From assembly GCA_016771945.1 (NCBI GenBank), contig QZLF01000003.1:682001-746000 (forward strand): 64,000 bases of DNA. Reading direction: 5' to 3'. This document shows, piece after piece, positions 7,959 to 15,960 of this stretch. The notes under the pieces are model-generated. The model was not told where the DNA came from and made no database searches. It saw only the letters and a program-made list of their open reading frames with translations. Source of the DNA: Candidatus Leucobacter sulfamidivorax (GTDB lineage: Bacteria > Actinomycetota > Actinomycetes > Actinomycetales > Microbacteriaceae). Positions within the stretch are counted from its first letter, which is position 1, and each line of letters opens with the position of its first letter. The translations under genes and the position numbers were made by a program.

Positions 7959-9233
7959 CTAGTAGGTGGTGCGACCCGCGGAGCAGGTCTGGTTCGCAGC
8001 ACTCTGCCCCGTGATGTTCTCCGGCAGCTTCACCGGCCCCGATGGCGGCGCCTCCGTCTCCTCGACTGGCGCCTCCTCCGCAGGGACGTCCTCCGCCGGA
8101 ACCTCCGCGGGCACTTCGGCCGGCGCCGAGGTGTCGACGACCGCCTCACCGCGTCCCGTCACCTCGAAGGGCTGGCCGCTCGCCAGCACGTCGAACAGCA
8201 GCTGCGCGGAAGCGTAGTCCGGGGTCAGTCTGCCGGCCTCGTAGGGGTGGGAGAAGCTCGGGTACTGCACGAAGTTGATGCGCTCGAGGTCGATGTCCTT
8301 GACCGTCCCCGCGAGGGCCTGCATGAACTGCACCGTCGCCATGTTGCTCGAGAGCGTCATGTTCTGGATACCGGCCTTGGCGAGTCCGTACACCTTCACC
8401 GGGTTGCCGAGCGTGTCGGAGCTCTGCAGCTGGCGCACGAGCGCCGACATGAAGATCTGCTGGTTGCTGATGCGGCTCACGTCGCCGCCGTTGCCCACCC
8501 CGTGGCGGGTGCGCAGGAACTGCAGCGCGACGCCGCCGGCGAGGGTGTTGTCGCCGGGAGCGAGGTCGAGACCCGTGTACTCGTCGAAGATCGGCTCGGT
8601 CAGGCACACCGTGACACCGCCGATGGCGTTCGAGATGCCGACGACGCCGTCGAAGGTGATGAGGCCGGCATAGGGGATGTGCAGGCCGGTGAGATTCTCG
8701 ATGGTGAGCGCGACGCACGGCAGGCCGCCGTAGGACAGGGCCGTGTTCAGCATCTGCTCGCTCATCGCGGAGTAGTACCCACCGTCGGGGCTCGGGCAGC
8801 TCGGGATCGGCACCATGAGGTCGCGGGGGAAGCTCACCACGGTCGCGTTCTGGTGGTCGGCGGAGATGTGCAGCAGCAGGTTGACGTCGTTGAGCTCGCC
8901 CGTCTCGCCGTCGTTGAACTCGGAGCCCTCTTCACGGGAATCCGACCCGACGAGCAGGATGGTCAACGCGCCGTCCAGGGACTGGCTGCCGGCGGCGACC
9001 GCGTCCAGGGCTTCCTGCTCCTCTTCGCTGACGACGAGGTCGACGGTCTTCAGATCGCTCGCGAGTCCCCAGACCGCATAGGCGGCGACGGAGATCCCGC
9101 TCAGCGCCAGAACGATGACGCCGGTGAGCAGCACCTTGCCCGCATTGGCCCAGCCGTTCGACCGGCGAAGCCGGCCGTGACGCGCGCTCAGCGGGTTCAA
9201 GATCGCCTCGCCGTTCCCTCGCTCCATGCCCAT
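7959..9233 (-). CDS. LytR-CpsA-Psr (LCP) family cell-wall glycopolymer ligase
   Basis: 424 residues, membrane-anchored and extracellular. A cytoplasmic N-terminus of ~30 residues leads to one transmembrane helix (VLLTGVIVLALSGISVAAYAV, written here only in part of its span, ~33-54). The LCP domain follows from ~residue 88: LLVGSDSR, DVNLLLHI, FPRDLMVPIP, GVTVCL, LQFLRTRHG and SRISNQQ, with the conserved Asp and Arg residues that bind polyprenyl pyrophosphate. The C-terminal ~60 residues are Ala/Pro/Glu-rich. These enzymes attach teichoic-acid-like polymers or arabinogalactan to peptidoglycan. The gene stands alone; the palindrome downstream of it now carries the IS481 element. Confidence 0.92.
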   Translation of the reverse strand: MGMERGNGEAILNPLSARHGRLRRSNGWANAGKVLLTGVIVLALSGISVAAYAVWGLASDLKTVDLVVSEEEQEALDAVAAGSQSLDGALTILLVGSDSREEGSEFNDGETGELNDVNLLLHISADHQNATVVSFPRDLMVPIPSCPSPDGGYYSAMSEQMLNTALSYGGLPCVALTIENLTGLHIPYAGLITFDGVVGISNAIGGVTVCLTEPIFDEYTGLDLAPGDNTLAGGVALQFLRTRHGVGNGGDVSRISNQQIFMSALVRQLQSSDTLGNPVKVYGLAKAGIQNMTLSSNMATVQFMQALAGTVKDIDLERINFVQYPSFSHPYEAGRLTPDYASAQLLFDVLASGQPFEVTGRGEAVVDTSAPAEVPAEVPAEDVPAEEAPVEETEAPPSGPVKLPENITGQSAANQTCSAGRTTY

Positions 9234-9365
9234 CCTCAGTGTCGATCGATGATGCGCGCCCGTTCGGCGCGCTCCCCGACTTTACCGCGCACTGCTGGGC
9301 GACACCTGGAATGAGCCCGGCCGCGCCCTCAGCGCGGAATCGTATCGGGGGCTGAGCTCGAAGCG

Positions 9366-9390
9366 AGAGCCCCGCGATTCGCGGGGCTCT
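9366..9390 (-). terminator. Hairpin closing structured module 2
   Basis: AGAGCCCCGCG and CGCGGGGCTCT pair perfectly (11 bp) across a 3-nt loop, just 3' (minus strand) of the second tRNA-end-like module. An almost identical hairpin closes module 1 at 9525-9549. Confidence 0.6.
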
Positions 9391-9396
9391 CTGCGA

Positions 9397-9514
9397 GCGG
9401 AGGGTAGGGGATTTGAACCCCGGCCGCGCGCTTGGAGCGACGCATCGCGTCGCGCGCGCACGCCGCTGGGCCGCGCTCCGCGGCCCAGTTGGGGTTCTGA
9501 AAAATCCCCTCCCC
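9397..9514 (-). other. Structured tRNA-3'-end-like module 2
   Basis: Read on the minus strand it starts with AGGGGATTTTTCAGAACCCC and ends with GGGGTTCAAATCCCCT followed by ACCCTCCGC. AGGGGATTT (9510-9502) pairs with AAATCCCCT (9414-9406) and GGGGTT pairs with AACCCC, giving a two-part closing stem. Inside are CTGGGCCGCG/CGCGGCCCAG (9466-9488) and GCGACGC/GCGTCGC (9437-9453) hairpins. The 3' segment imitates the T-arm and acceptor of tRNA-Ser(UGA), which lies upstream at 9713-9800. It is not a tRNA: it has no anticodon arm. See findings. Confidence 0.55.
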
Positions 9515-9524
9515 GAAGTGAGCG

Positions 9525-9549
9525 AGAGCCCCGCGAATCGCGGGGCTCT
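9525..9549 (-). terminator. Hairpin closing structured module 1
   Basis: AGAGCCCCGCG and CGCGGGGCTCT (11 bp, loop AAT) lie immediately 3' of module 1 on the minus strand. It differs from the 9366-9390 hairpin only in its loop. Confidence 0.6.
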
Positions 9550-9555
9550 CTGCGA

Positions 9556-9672
9556 GCGGAGGGTGCGGGATTTGAACCCCGGCCAGGCGCTAAAGCGAAG
9601 CGCAGCTTCGCGCGCCGATGCCGCCGAGCGCGCCAGCGCGCTCGGTCACGGGTTCTCAAAAATCCCGCACCC
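9556..9672 (-). other. Structured tRNA-3'-end-like module 1
   Basis: On the minus strand it starts GGGTGCGGGATTTTTGAGAA and ends with GGGGTTCAAATCCCGCACCC followed by TCCGC. The first 13 bases (9672-9660) are a perfect complement of AAATCCCGCACCC (9573-9561). GGGTT/AACCC adds an inner stem. Two hairpins sit inside: CCGAGCGCG/CGCGCTCGG (about 9624-9645) and GCGAAGC/GCTTCGC (about 9592-9611). Its last ~20 bases equal the 3' end of the adjacent tRNA-Ser(UGA) apart from one base in the T-stem. Hairpin positions match those in module 2, but the hairpin sequences differ. Confidence 0.55.
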
Positions 9673-9680
9673 AGAGCGGA

Positions 9681-9708
9681 CGAAGGCCCCGCGTACGCGG
9701 GGCCTTCG
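9681..9708 (-). terminator. Terminator of tRNA-Ser(UGA)
   Basis: A perfect 28-nt palindrome, CGAAGGCCCCGCG/CGCGGGGCCTTCG with a TA centre, directly after the tRNA 3' end on the minus strand. Confidence 0.75.
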
Positions 9709-9712
9709 GAAG

Positions 9713-9800
9713 CGGAGGGTGCGGGATTTGAACCCGCGAGACGGGGTTACCGCCTGCTTGTTTTCAAGACAAGTTCCTTCGGCCGCTCGGACAACCCTCC
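9713..9800 (-). tRNA. tRNA-Ser (anticodon UGA)
   Basis: An 88-nt class II cloverleaf: acceptor GGAGGGT/ACCCTCC with discriminator G, anticodon arm CTTGTCTTGAAAACAAG with TGA, variable arm CAGGCGGTAACCCCGTCTC and T-arm GCGGGTTCAAATCCCGC. CCA is not encoded. It lies near serS (10716-11993), whose enzyme charges it. Confidence 0.95.
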
Positions 9801-9863
9801 GCCGTCGAGTGTAGTCGAGGCGAAGCGCGGAACAGGGAACAGGAGGAGAGGCGCGAAGAGCGC

Positions 9864-10712
9864 TCAGCCGAGCGGCCCGAGCTCGTCGGGGAAGCGGGTG
9901 TGCAGCGCGGCCGCCAGCCCGCCCTCGTCGATGCGGCCGGTCACGCGCCCGGCGGCGGCCTTCACCGCATCGACCGCCTGGCCCATCGCCACGGCGTCGC
10001 CGAAGCGATCCGCCCACCTGAGCATCTGGATGTCGTTGTTGCCGTCGCCCGCGGCGAACACCCGTGAGCGGTCGACGCCGAGGCGCTGCCGCACCACCTC
10101 GAGCGCGCTCTCCTTCGACACCCCCTCGGGGGCGATGTCGAGCCAGGCTGTGTAGCCGATCGCGTACGACACCCGCGTGAGGCCGAGCCGGTCGACGATG
10201 CGCAGGAACTCCTCGAGCGCGTGATCCGGCGACACGACCAGCAGGCGGGTGGCCTGCACCCCGAGCAGCTCCTCGAAGCGCACGAGGCGGCGGCGCGCGG
10301 GCAGCGTGCCGGCCGGGATCTCCTCGGTGTAGAGCAGCTCGCCGTCGACGGTCTCGAGCCCGTAGAGGGCGGTCACCAGGTGCGAGCGGATCCGGGTCAG
10401 CACCTCGGTCGCGTCGAAAGCCTCGACGAACTCGTGGCGGTAGGCGCGATCGGCGAGCGGATCACGCCGCAGCGTCACCGCGCCGTTGCAGCACACCACC
10501 CACTCGGGGCGGATGCGCAGCCGCTCGACGATCGGCAGTGTCGCGTCCACGGAGCGGCCCGTCGCGATCACGATCTCGTGTCCGACATCGGCGAGGGCGC
10601 GGATCGCGCCGCCCACCTCGGGGTCGAACGTCTCGTCGCGGTGCAGCACCGTGCCGTCGAGGTCGAGGGCGACGAGGTGGCGCTCGGCGGCGGGGATGGA
10701 GCGGACGGCCAT
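9864..10712 (-). CDS. Cof-type HAD-superfamily phosphatase
   Basis: 282 residues. Motif I is LVALDLDGTVLHRDE (~residues 13-27, nucleophile and acid/base Asp), motif II is IVIATGRS (~48), and motifs III/IV are GVSKES (Lys) with VFAAGDGNNDIQML (~215-230). The C2B cap between them is typical of Cof/YidA sugar-phosphate phosphatases. The ATG at 10712 overlaps nothing; serS stops 4 bp upstream at 10716, so the two are probably cotranscribed. The substrate cannot be told from sequence. Confidence 0.9.
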   Translation of the reverse strand: MAVRSIPAAERHLVALDLDGTVLHRDETFDPEVGGAIRALADVGHEIVIATGRSVDATLPIVERLRIRPEWVVCCNGAVTLRRDPLADRAYRHEFVEAFDATEVLTRIRSHLVTALYGLETVDGELLYTEEIPAGTLPARRRLVRFEELLGVQATRLLVVSPDHALEEFLRIVDRLGLTRVSYAIGYTAWLDIAPEGVSKESALEVVRQRLGVDRSRVFAAGDGNNDIQMLRWADRFGDAVAMGQAVDAVKAAAGRVTGRIDEGGLAAALHTRFPDELGPLG

Positions 10713-10715
10713 CGG

Positions 10716-11993
10716 CTACGCTCCCGCCGAGACGAGCGGCACGAGCACTTCGAGCCCGCCGAGATAGGGGCGCAGCGCCTCTGGCACGACGACGGAGCCG
10801 TCTGCTCGCTGGTGCGTCTCGAGGATCGCGACGAGCCAGCGCGTCGTGGCGAGCGTGCCGTTGAGCGTCGCGACGGGCGCCGTCTTGCCGCTCTCGGTGC
10901 GGAAGCGCGTCGCGAGACGTCGCGACTGGTAGGTCGTGCAGTTCGAGGTCGAGGTCAGCTCGCGGTAGGTGCCCTGCGTGGGGATCCACGCCTCGATGTC
11001 GTACTTCCGGGCTGCGGAGGATCCCAGGTCGCCCGCTGCGACGTCGATGACCCGGTACGAGAGCCCGAGGGATCCGAGCATCTCCTCCTGCCAGGCGACG
11101 AGCCGCTCGTGCTCGGCCTCCGCCTCATCCGGCGAGGTGTAGACGAACATCTCGAGCTTGTTGAACTGGTGCACACGCAGGATGCCACGGGTGTCCTTGC
11201 CGTGCGATCCGGCTTCGCTGCGGTAGCAGGTAGACCAGCCGGCGTAGCGGATCGGCCCGTCCGAGAGATCGATGATCTCGTCGGCGTGGTAGCCGGCGAG
11301 CGCGACCTCGCTCGTGCCGGTGAGGAACAGATCCTGCTCGGGCAGGTGGTAGACCTCGCTCGCGTGCTGGCCGAGGAAGCCGGTGCCCCGCATGATCTCG
11401 GGCTTCACCAGGGTCGGCGTGATGAGCGGGATGAAGCCGTTCGCGAGGGCGCGGTCGAGCGCGAGGTTCATGAGCGCGAGCTCGAGCCGGGCTCCGACGC
11501 CGCGCAGGAAGTAGAAGCGGGCGCCCGAGACCTTCGCTCCGCGCTCCATGTCGATGGCGCCGAGCATCTCGCCGAGCTCGAGGTGGTCACGGGGTTCGAA
11601 GTCGAAGCTCGGGATCGCGCCGACCTCGCGCAGCGTGACGAAGCTCTCCTCGCCGCCGGCGGGCACGCCCTCGATGACGACGTTCTCGATGCGCTCGGAG
11701 ACCCGCTCGAACTCGGCCTCGGCCTCCTTGGCCCGAGCCTCCGCCGCCTTCACACCGGCCGCGAGCTCCTGCGCCCGCGCGATGAGCGCCGGCTTCTCCT
11801 CCTTCGAGGCGGTCTTCACCTGAGCTCCGAACTCCTTCTGCTCGGCGCGCAGCGTCTCGAACTCTGCGAGCGAGGCCCGGCGTGCGGCGTCGGCGGCGAG
11901 GGCTTGATCCACCACCGCCTCGTCCTCGCCTCTCACGCGCTGCGAGCGCTTCACGGCCTCGGGATCGGTGCGGAGCAGGAGGGGATCGATCAC
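10716..11993 (-). CDS. serS: Seryl-tRNA synthetase
   Basis: 425 residues from a GTG start at 11993 ([18 protein letters not shown], the normal N-terminus). Residues ~30-105 form the antiparallel coiled-coil arm that clasps the long variable arm of tRNA-Ser. Class II motifs follow: motif 1 region [19 protein letters not shown], motif 2 [20 protein letters not shown] with the class II Arg, and motif 3 [26 protein letters not shown] is the serine/ATP pocket. It charges both tRNA-Ser genes in this window (6152 and 9800). The frame extends upstream, but that part is unlike the family. Confidence 0.97.
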   Translation of the reverse strand: MIDPLLLRTDPEAVKRSQRVRGEDEAVVDQALAADAARRASLAEFETLRAEQKEFGAQVKTASKEEKPALIARAQELAAGVKAAEARAKEAEAEFERVSERIENVVIEGVPAGGEESFVTLREVGAIPSFDFEPRDHLELGEMLGAIDMERGAKVSGARFYFLRGVGARLELALMNLALDRALANGFIPLITPTLVKPEIMRGTGFLGQHASEVYHLPEQDLFLTGTSEVALAGYHADEIIDLSDGPIRYAGWSTCYRSEAGSHGKDTRGILRVHQFNKLEMFVYTSPDEAEAEHERLVAWQEEMLGSLGLSYRVIDVAAGDLGSSAARKYDIEAWIPTQGTYRELTSTSNCTTYQSRRLATRFRTESGKTAPVATLNGTLATTRWLVAILETHQRADGSVVVPEALRPYLGGLEVLVPLVSAGA

Positions 11994-11998
11994 GCCAC

Positions 11999-12658
11999 TC
12001 AGTCTATCGGCGCCTCGGATGGCGCGACCTGTGCGGCGCCCTTCCGCGGGCTCATCCCCTGCTTCTCGGGCGCCCGCAGGCTCTCCATCAGCGTCGTCAG
12101 CTCCTGCTCGAGATGAGCGGCTCGCGTGAACTCGGGCAGGAGCACCGCCGTCATCTGCCACCCCGCGCTGCTGACCACGATACGGTTGACCGCCGCGTCG
12201 ATATCCACGTGGCTGCCGAGCTCCCCGTCCTCCCGCGCCTCGACGAGGAACCTGTGGAACTCCCGGCGCCACATGAGATTGTTCTCGCGATGGATCGCGG
12301 AGAGCTCCAGGTTGTGCACCGCGTAGTTCCAGAACGCGATGACCGCTCGCGCCCGGAGCACCGCTTCGGAGCCGAACGGCAGGAGCGCTCTGAACATGCG
12401 CTCGAGCCCCTCCAGCCCTCGATAGCCCTCGACCTGCCCAGCCAGCCGCTCGTTCACCCCGGAGTAGAGCTGGGTCACGGCGGCCGCCAGGATGCTCTGC
12501 TTGTTGGGGAAGTACTTGATGATCACCCCGTGCGCGAAGCCGATCCGCGCGGCCAGCTCGCGCATGGTGACCCGCTCGAAGCCCTCCGCAACGATGATCT
12601 GGGTGATCGCCGCGGAGATCTCTCTGCGGCGCTCATCGTGATCGACGATCTTGGGCAT
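11999..12658 (-). CDS. TetR-family transcriptional regulator 1
   Basis: 219 residues from [11 protein letters not shown]; six further codons upstream are possible. The N-terminal DNA-binding helices are [38 protein letters not shown]. The C-terminal ligand domain has no named family signature. It is a paralog of the regulator at 36976-37572, with matching MPKIVDH, GFDRVTMRE and [11 protein letters not shown] blocks. A perfect 16-bp palindrome (GCCTCCATATGGAGGC) lies 59 bp upstream, and the same core precedes the adjacent transport/sulfatase operon. I infer autoregulation and control of that operon, with a sulfated or sulfonated substrate or product as the likely ligand. Confidence 0.9.
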   Translation of the reverse strand: MPKIVDHDERRREISAAITQIIVAEGFERVTMRELAARIGFAHGVIIKYFPNKQSILAAAVTQLYSGVNERLAGQVEGYRGLEGLERMFRALLPFGSEAVLRARAVIAFWNYAVHNLELSAIHRENNLMWRREFHRFLVEAREDGELGSHVDIDAAVNRIVVSSAGWQMTAVLLPEFTRAAHLEQELTTLMESLRAPEKQGMSPRKGAAQVAPSEAPID

Positions 12659-12716
12659 GGACTGTGCGCTCCTCATTCACTGGCCGTTCCATTCTAGGGA
12701 GCGCAGGCTCGGTTTT

Positions 12717-12732
12717 GCCTCCATATGGAGGC
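12717..12732. promoter_or_regulatory. Putative TetR1 operator (perfect palindrome)
   Basis: GCCTCCATATGGAGGC is a perfect 16-bp palindrome in the 91-bp gap between the sulfatase stop and the tetR1 start. Its core CTCCANNTGGAG recurs at 18633, 18701 and, with one mismatch, 33827. Confidence 0.65.
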
Positions 12733-12749
12733 TTTCAGTGCGGGTGGGG

Positions 12750-15059
12750 TCAATCGGTCAGCTTCGCCACCGTCCTCCCGATCTCGTGGAGTACGGTGCG
12801 GTCGTACTGCGAGGGTGCTCCGGGGATGTAGCGGACGTTCAGCAGTTCGCCGCCGGTGAAGCGGTAGCTGCGGTGTTGTTCGTATAGGTTCCAGTCGATG
12901 GGTCCGCCGTAGTCGTAGCCGATGCTGATGCCGGTGAAGGGGGCCATGCCCAGGAGCATGGGCACGGAGGGGATCTCGGCATCGAGGGTGTCGTCGATGT
13001 CGAGGCGGATCCGCCACCTGAGTTCGGGGAGTTCGTCGACGTGGAGGGTGAGCCGGTGGGGGCCGGGGGTGAGGGCGGTGCCGGTGGCGCGGTGCATGTC
13101 GCCGTAGGCGTTGTAGGAGAGGAGGGGTGCGCCGTGGTCGATGGCGAGGAGGTAGCCGCCGCCCTGGTCGCCGTGAGCTACGAGCACGCCTGCTGCGTCG
13201 GTGCCGAGGACGGTGTCGATCTCGACGGTGAAGGATCTGAGTACGGTGAGTTTCGCGGAGCGGAAGCGTTCGAGCGGAGGACGGAACGGGGGCAGGGTGA
13301 CCGCCTCCGCGAGGCGCGCCTCCGTCACCGGACGATTCGCCCGCAGCGCGCCGTCATCGTCGAGGGGGAACACCGCGTTGCGCCACGCTTCCTGCCGCCA
13401 GCGCTCCGCCAGGCTGCTGGTCAGGCCCGGCTGCCGGTCCGCGAGATCGCGGGTCTCGCTCGGGTCGTCCCCGAGGTGGTACAGCTCCCACCGCCCGCCG
13501 CTGCCGCCCTCGTCGATCGTCGGCGGCTCGGGAGACACCGCCTTCCACTCCCCGTCGATCAGGGCGCGCCGACCCGCGCATTCGAAGTACTGGAGTTCCC
13601 GCCCGGGAGCCGCGACGTCTTCGAGCGCCTCGACGAAGCTGGCGCCATCGGGTGCCTCGGCAGGTGCACCGGCCCATTCCTCGGGAGGCGCGACCCTGAC
13701 GAGGTCGAGGATGGTCGGGGTGATGTCGGAGACGAAGACCGACTGATCGCGCAGGCCGCGCGCCTCCGTCGGCGCCGCCGGCCACGAGACGATGAGCGGC
13801 GCATGCACCCCGCCTTCGTAGGTGCTCGCCTTGAAGGATCTGAAGGGAGTGTTCGATACCCGCGCCCAGCCTTCCGGGTACTGGCCGAAGAGGCGGGGGC
13901 CGCCGATCTCCGCCGGATCGCGGGGCACATCCTTCACCCACCCCTCGGGCAGCTCCGCAGTGACGGCGAACTGCGCGAAGTAGCTGCGCGTACCGCCCGC
14001 CCCTCCCTCGGCGCTGCCTCCGTTGTCGCTCGCGAGCACGATCAGGGTGTTGTCGAGTTCCCCGATGGAGGCGAGGTGCTCTCGCAGCCGCCCGATGCTC
14101 TCGTCCACCTCGTGCACGGCTGCGGCATAGACCTCCATGTGCCTTGCGAACAGCAGGCGCTGCTCGGCGTCGAGATCGTCCCAGTCGGCGATGCTGCCGT
14201 CCTCGAACAGTTCCGCGTGATCCGGCACGATGCCGAGTTCGTGTTGTCTCTCGAAGCGTGCCTGGCGGAGGGCGTTCCATCCGGCCTCGTAGCTGCCGTG
14301 GAACTGCTGGATGTCGGTGTCTTTGGCCTGGATGGGTCCGTGGACGGAGGTGTGGGCGTAGTACAGGAAGAAGGGTTTCGCGGTGTCGTTGACGCGGAGT
14401 TCGTCGATCATGGTCAGGGCTTCGTCGGTGAGCTGGTCGGTGAGGAAGTACCCGTCGGGGAACTCGGGGATGTCGATGACGGAGTTGTCGCGGATGAGGC
14501 GGTGGGGGTGGTGGAGGGAGGTGAAGCCGTCCATGGACCCGAAGTACCGGTCGAAGCCGCGCTGCAACGGCCACGTGCGCCGGTCCGCCCCGTCGTGCAA
14601 CTGCGCTTCGGGGGTGAGGTGCCATTTCCCGACCATGAATGTCGCGTACCCGCCCGCGCGAAGTGATTCCGCGAGCGTGGGCGCGTTCCGCGGCAGTTCG
14701 CACGTGTACCCGGGGTAGCCCGGGTCGACGTGGGACACGAACCCGAACCCGGCCCGGTGGGGGTTCAACCCGGTGAGCAGGGCCGCCCGGGCCGGGGAGC
14801 AGAGGGGGGCGGTGCGGTAGTTCGTGAACACCCACCCGTCACCGGCGAGCCGGTCGATGTGCGGGGTGGGGATCTCCGAGCCGAAGGGGCCGAGGTCTGA
14901 GAATCCGAGGTCGTCGACGAGGACCACGATGACGTTCGGGGCGTCGGGTCTGGCCCGGACCGGTTCGGGCCACCACGGGGTGGACTGCGAGGTGAACTCT
15001 TCGGCGACACCGCCGAAATTCTCGTATCCGCGCCGCTCGCCCGGCACCTCAACACCCAT
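12750..15059 (-). CDS. Cytoplasmic type I sulfatase (arylsulfatase family), copy 1
   Basis: 769 residues without a signal peptide. Metal ligands are in VVLVDDLGFSD (D49, D50). The formylglycine signature is PLCSPARAALLTG (C87, a C-x-P-x-R site for the activating enzyme FGE). Further markers are MVGKWHL, DGFTSLHHPHR, ASDNGG (second metal site) and GGVHAPLIVSWP. Residues ~470-765 are a C-terminal region shared with copy 2. The enzyme hydrolyses sulfate esters. The lack of an export signal fits a substrate imported by the transporter encoded just upstream in the same operon (ATPase stop at 15061). The last ~170 codons are almost identical to copy 2 at 38928-41249. Confidence 0.92.
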   Translation of the reverse strand: MGVEVPGERRGYENFGGVAEEFTSQSTPWWPEPVRARPDAPNVIVVLVDDLGFSDLGPFGSEIPTPHIDRLAGDGWVFTNYRTAPLCSPARAALLTGLNPHRAGFGFVSHVDPGYPGYTCELPRNAPTLAESLRAGGYATFMVGKWHLTPEAQLHDGADRRTWPLQRGFDRYFGSMDGFTSLHHPHRLIRDNSVIDIPEFPDGYFLTDQLTDEALTMIDELRVNDTAKPFFLYYAHTSVHGPIQAKDTDIQQFHGSYEAGWNALRQARFERQHELGIVPDHAELFEDGSIADWDDLDAEQRLLFARHMEVYAAAVHEVDESIGRLREHLASIGELDNTLIVLASDNGGSAEGGAGGTRSYFAQFAVTAELPEGWVKDVPRDPAEIGGPRLFGQYPEGWARVSNTPFRSFKASTYEGGVHAPLIVSWPAAPTEARGLRDQSVFVSDITPTILDLVRVAPPEEWAGAPAEAPDGASFVEALEDVAAPGRELQYFECAGRRALIDGEWKAVSPEPPTIDEGGSGGRWELYHLGDDPSETRDLADRQPGLTSSLAERWRQEAWRNAVFPLDDDGALRANRPVTEARLAEAVTLPPFRPPLERFRSAKLTVLRSFTVEIDTVLGTDAAGVLVAHGDQGGGYLLAIDHGAPLLSYNAYGDMHRATGTALTPGPHRLTLHVDELPELRWRIRLDIDDTLDAEIPSVPMLLGMAPFTGISIGYDYGGPIDWNLYEQHRSYRFTGGELLNVRYIPGAPSQYDRTVLHEIGRTVAKLTD
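12785..13291 (-). repeat. Near-identical inverted repeat, arm 1 (sulfatase 3' segment)
   Basis: This 507-bp segment is the reverse complement of 40708-41214. By direct line-by-line comparison I count two mismatches, while the rest of the two sulfatase genes is clearly more diverged. Arm 2 is listed separately. Confidence 0.93.
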
Positions 15060-15060
15060 C

Positions 15061-15960
15061 TCAGCCGGCCTTTCTGATGAGTTCGAAGACCTCGGTGCGT
15101 AGCTCGGCGAATCCGGGCAACGACCGCGTCGTGATCTGGTCTCGCGGGCTGTCGAAGTCGATGTCCAGGATCCGGGTCACCCGGGCGGGCCGTTCCCCGA
15201 GGACGACGACCCGGTCTGAGAGGTACACGGCTTCGTCGATGTCGTGGGTCACGATCACGATCGTCATCCCGAACTGGTCCCGGATCTGCAAACACAGGTC
15301 CTCGAGCTCGAACCGGGTCTGCGCGTCGACCGACGCGAACGGCTCGTCCATCACGAGGACCTCGGGCCGGTACGCGATCGCTCTGGCGATCGCGACCCGC
15401 TGTTGCATGCCGCCGGAGAGCTGCCACGGGTACTTCTGCTCCGCCCCGGCAAGCCCGACCGCCTGCAACGCCGAGCTGATGCGTTCTTCCCGTTCCGCCT
15501 GGGACAAACGGAGGTGTTTCAGGGGGAGGCGCACGTTCGTGGTCACGGTGAGCCAGGGCATCAGCGAGCGGGTGTATTCCTGGAACACGAGCGCCATCTC
15601 TTCCGGCGGCCCCTCGATCGGTTTCCCATCGATGAGCGCGACCCCGGCCGTGATGGACTGCAGGCCGGTCAAACATTTCAGGAGGGTGGTCTTCCCGATG
15701 CCGGAGGGGCCCACGATACAGACCACCTCCCCGGCCTGCACATCGAAGGTGAGATCCGCGATCACGGGGACCTCGCCCTTCTTCGTGTCGTAGATCTTCT
15801 GCAGGCCCTGCACGCTCAGGCGCGGGGTGCCGGCGACCGCGGCCGCGGCAGTGGTGCCGGTGGTGCCGGTGGTGCCGGTGCTGGTGCTGGTGTTGCTGGT
15901 GGTGCTGGTGCCGGTGGTGCTGGTGGGGGTGTTGCCGGTGGTGCCGTTGGGGGTGGTCAT
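15061..15960 (-). CDS. ABC transporter ATPase, NitT/TauT (SsuB/TauB) type, transporter 1
   Basis: 299 residues. Walker A is GPSGIGKTT (~residue 85), the Q-loop is VFQEYTRSLMPW, the signature is LSGGMQQRVAIARA, Walker B is VLVMDEPFASVD, the D-loop follows, and the H-loop is IVTHDIDEA. This is the pattern of nitrate/sulfonate/taurine importers. The first ~35 residues are an unusual Thr/Ser/Gly/Asn tract (repeated TSTTGT units) absent from the paralog at 28144-29007. The ATG at 15960 overlaps the stop of the upstream permease by four bases (ATGA), and the sulfatase begins two bases past its own stop, so all are one operon. Confidence 0.94.
   Translation of the reverse strand: MTTPNGTTGNTPTSTTGTSTTSNTSTSTGTTGTTGTTAAAAVAGTPRLSVQGLQKIYDTKKGEVPVIADLTFDVQAGEVVCIVGPSGIGKTTLLKCLTGLQSITAGVALIDGKPIEGPPEEMALVFQEYTRSLMPWLTVTTNVRLPLKHLRLSQAEREERISSALQAVGLAGAEQKYPWQLSGGMQQRVAIARAIAYRPEVLVMDEPFASVDAQTRFELEDLCLQIRDQFGMTIVIVTHDIDEAVYLSDRVVVLGERPARVTRILDIDFDSPRDQITTRSLPGFAELRTEVFELIRKAG
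15845..15950. repeat. GGTGCCGGTGGT-type simple repeat in the ATPase N-terminus
   Basis: About 100 bp of GGTGCCGGTGGTGCTGGTG-type repetition encodes the Thr/Ser/Gly tract. The repeat unit is three or a multiple of three bases, so length changes would alter the linker without breaking the frame. Confidence 0.75.

Noticed and set aside
9397-9672. The modules as extra serine tRNA pseudogenes.
   Set aside because: Only the 3' T-arm/acceptor part is tRNA-like. The 5' strand, the two GC hairpins and their conserved order do not match a decayed D-arm, anticodon arm and variable arm.
9366-9708. A CRISPR array, suggested by repeated GCGGAGGGT...GGGATTTGAACCC blocks.
   Set aside because: Only three blocks occur, one of them inside a real tRNA. 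Spacing is irregular, the spacers are hairpins, and no cas genes are present.
11994-12272. An N-terminal extension of serS up to 12272.
   Set aside because: The added residues do not resemble any SerS and overlap the tetR1 gene. The GTG at 11993 starts the conserved N-terminus.
13041-14666. Long open frames opposite the sulfatase genes and other long antisense frames (for example 2708-4681, 10221-12116, 52236-54536).
   Set aside because: These are by-products of GC-rich third codon positions. They carry no family motifs, while the opposite strand encodes clear proteins.
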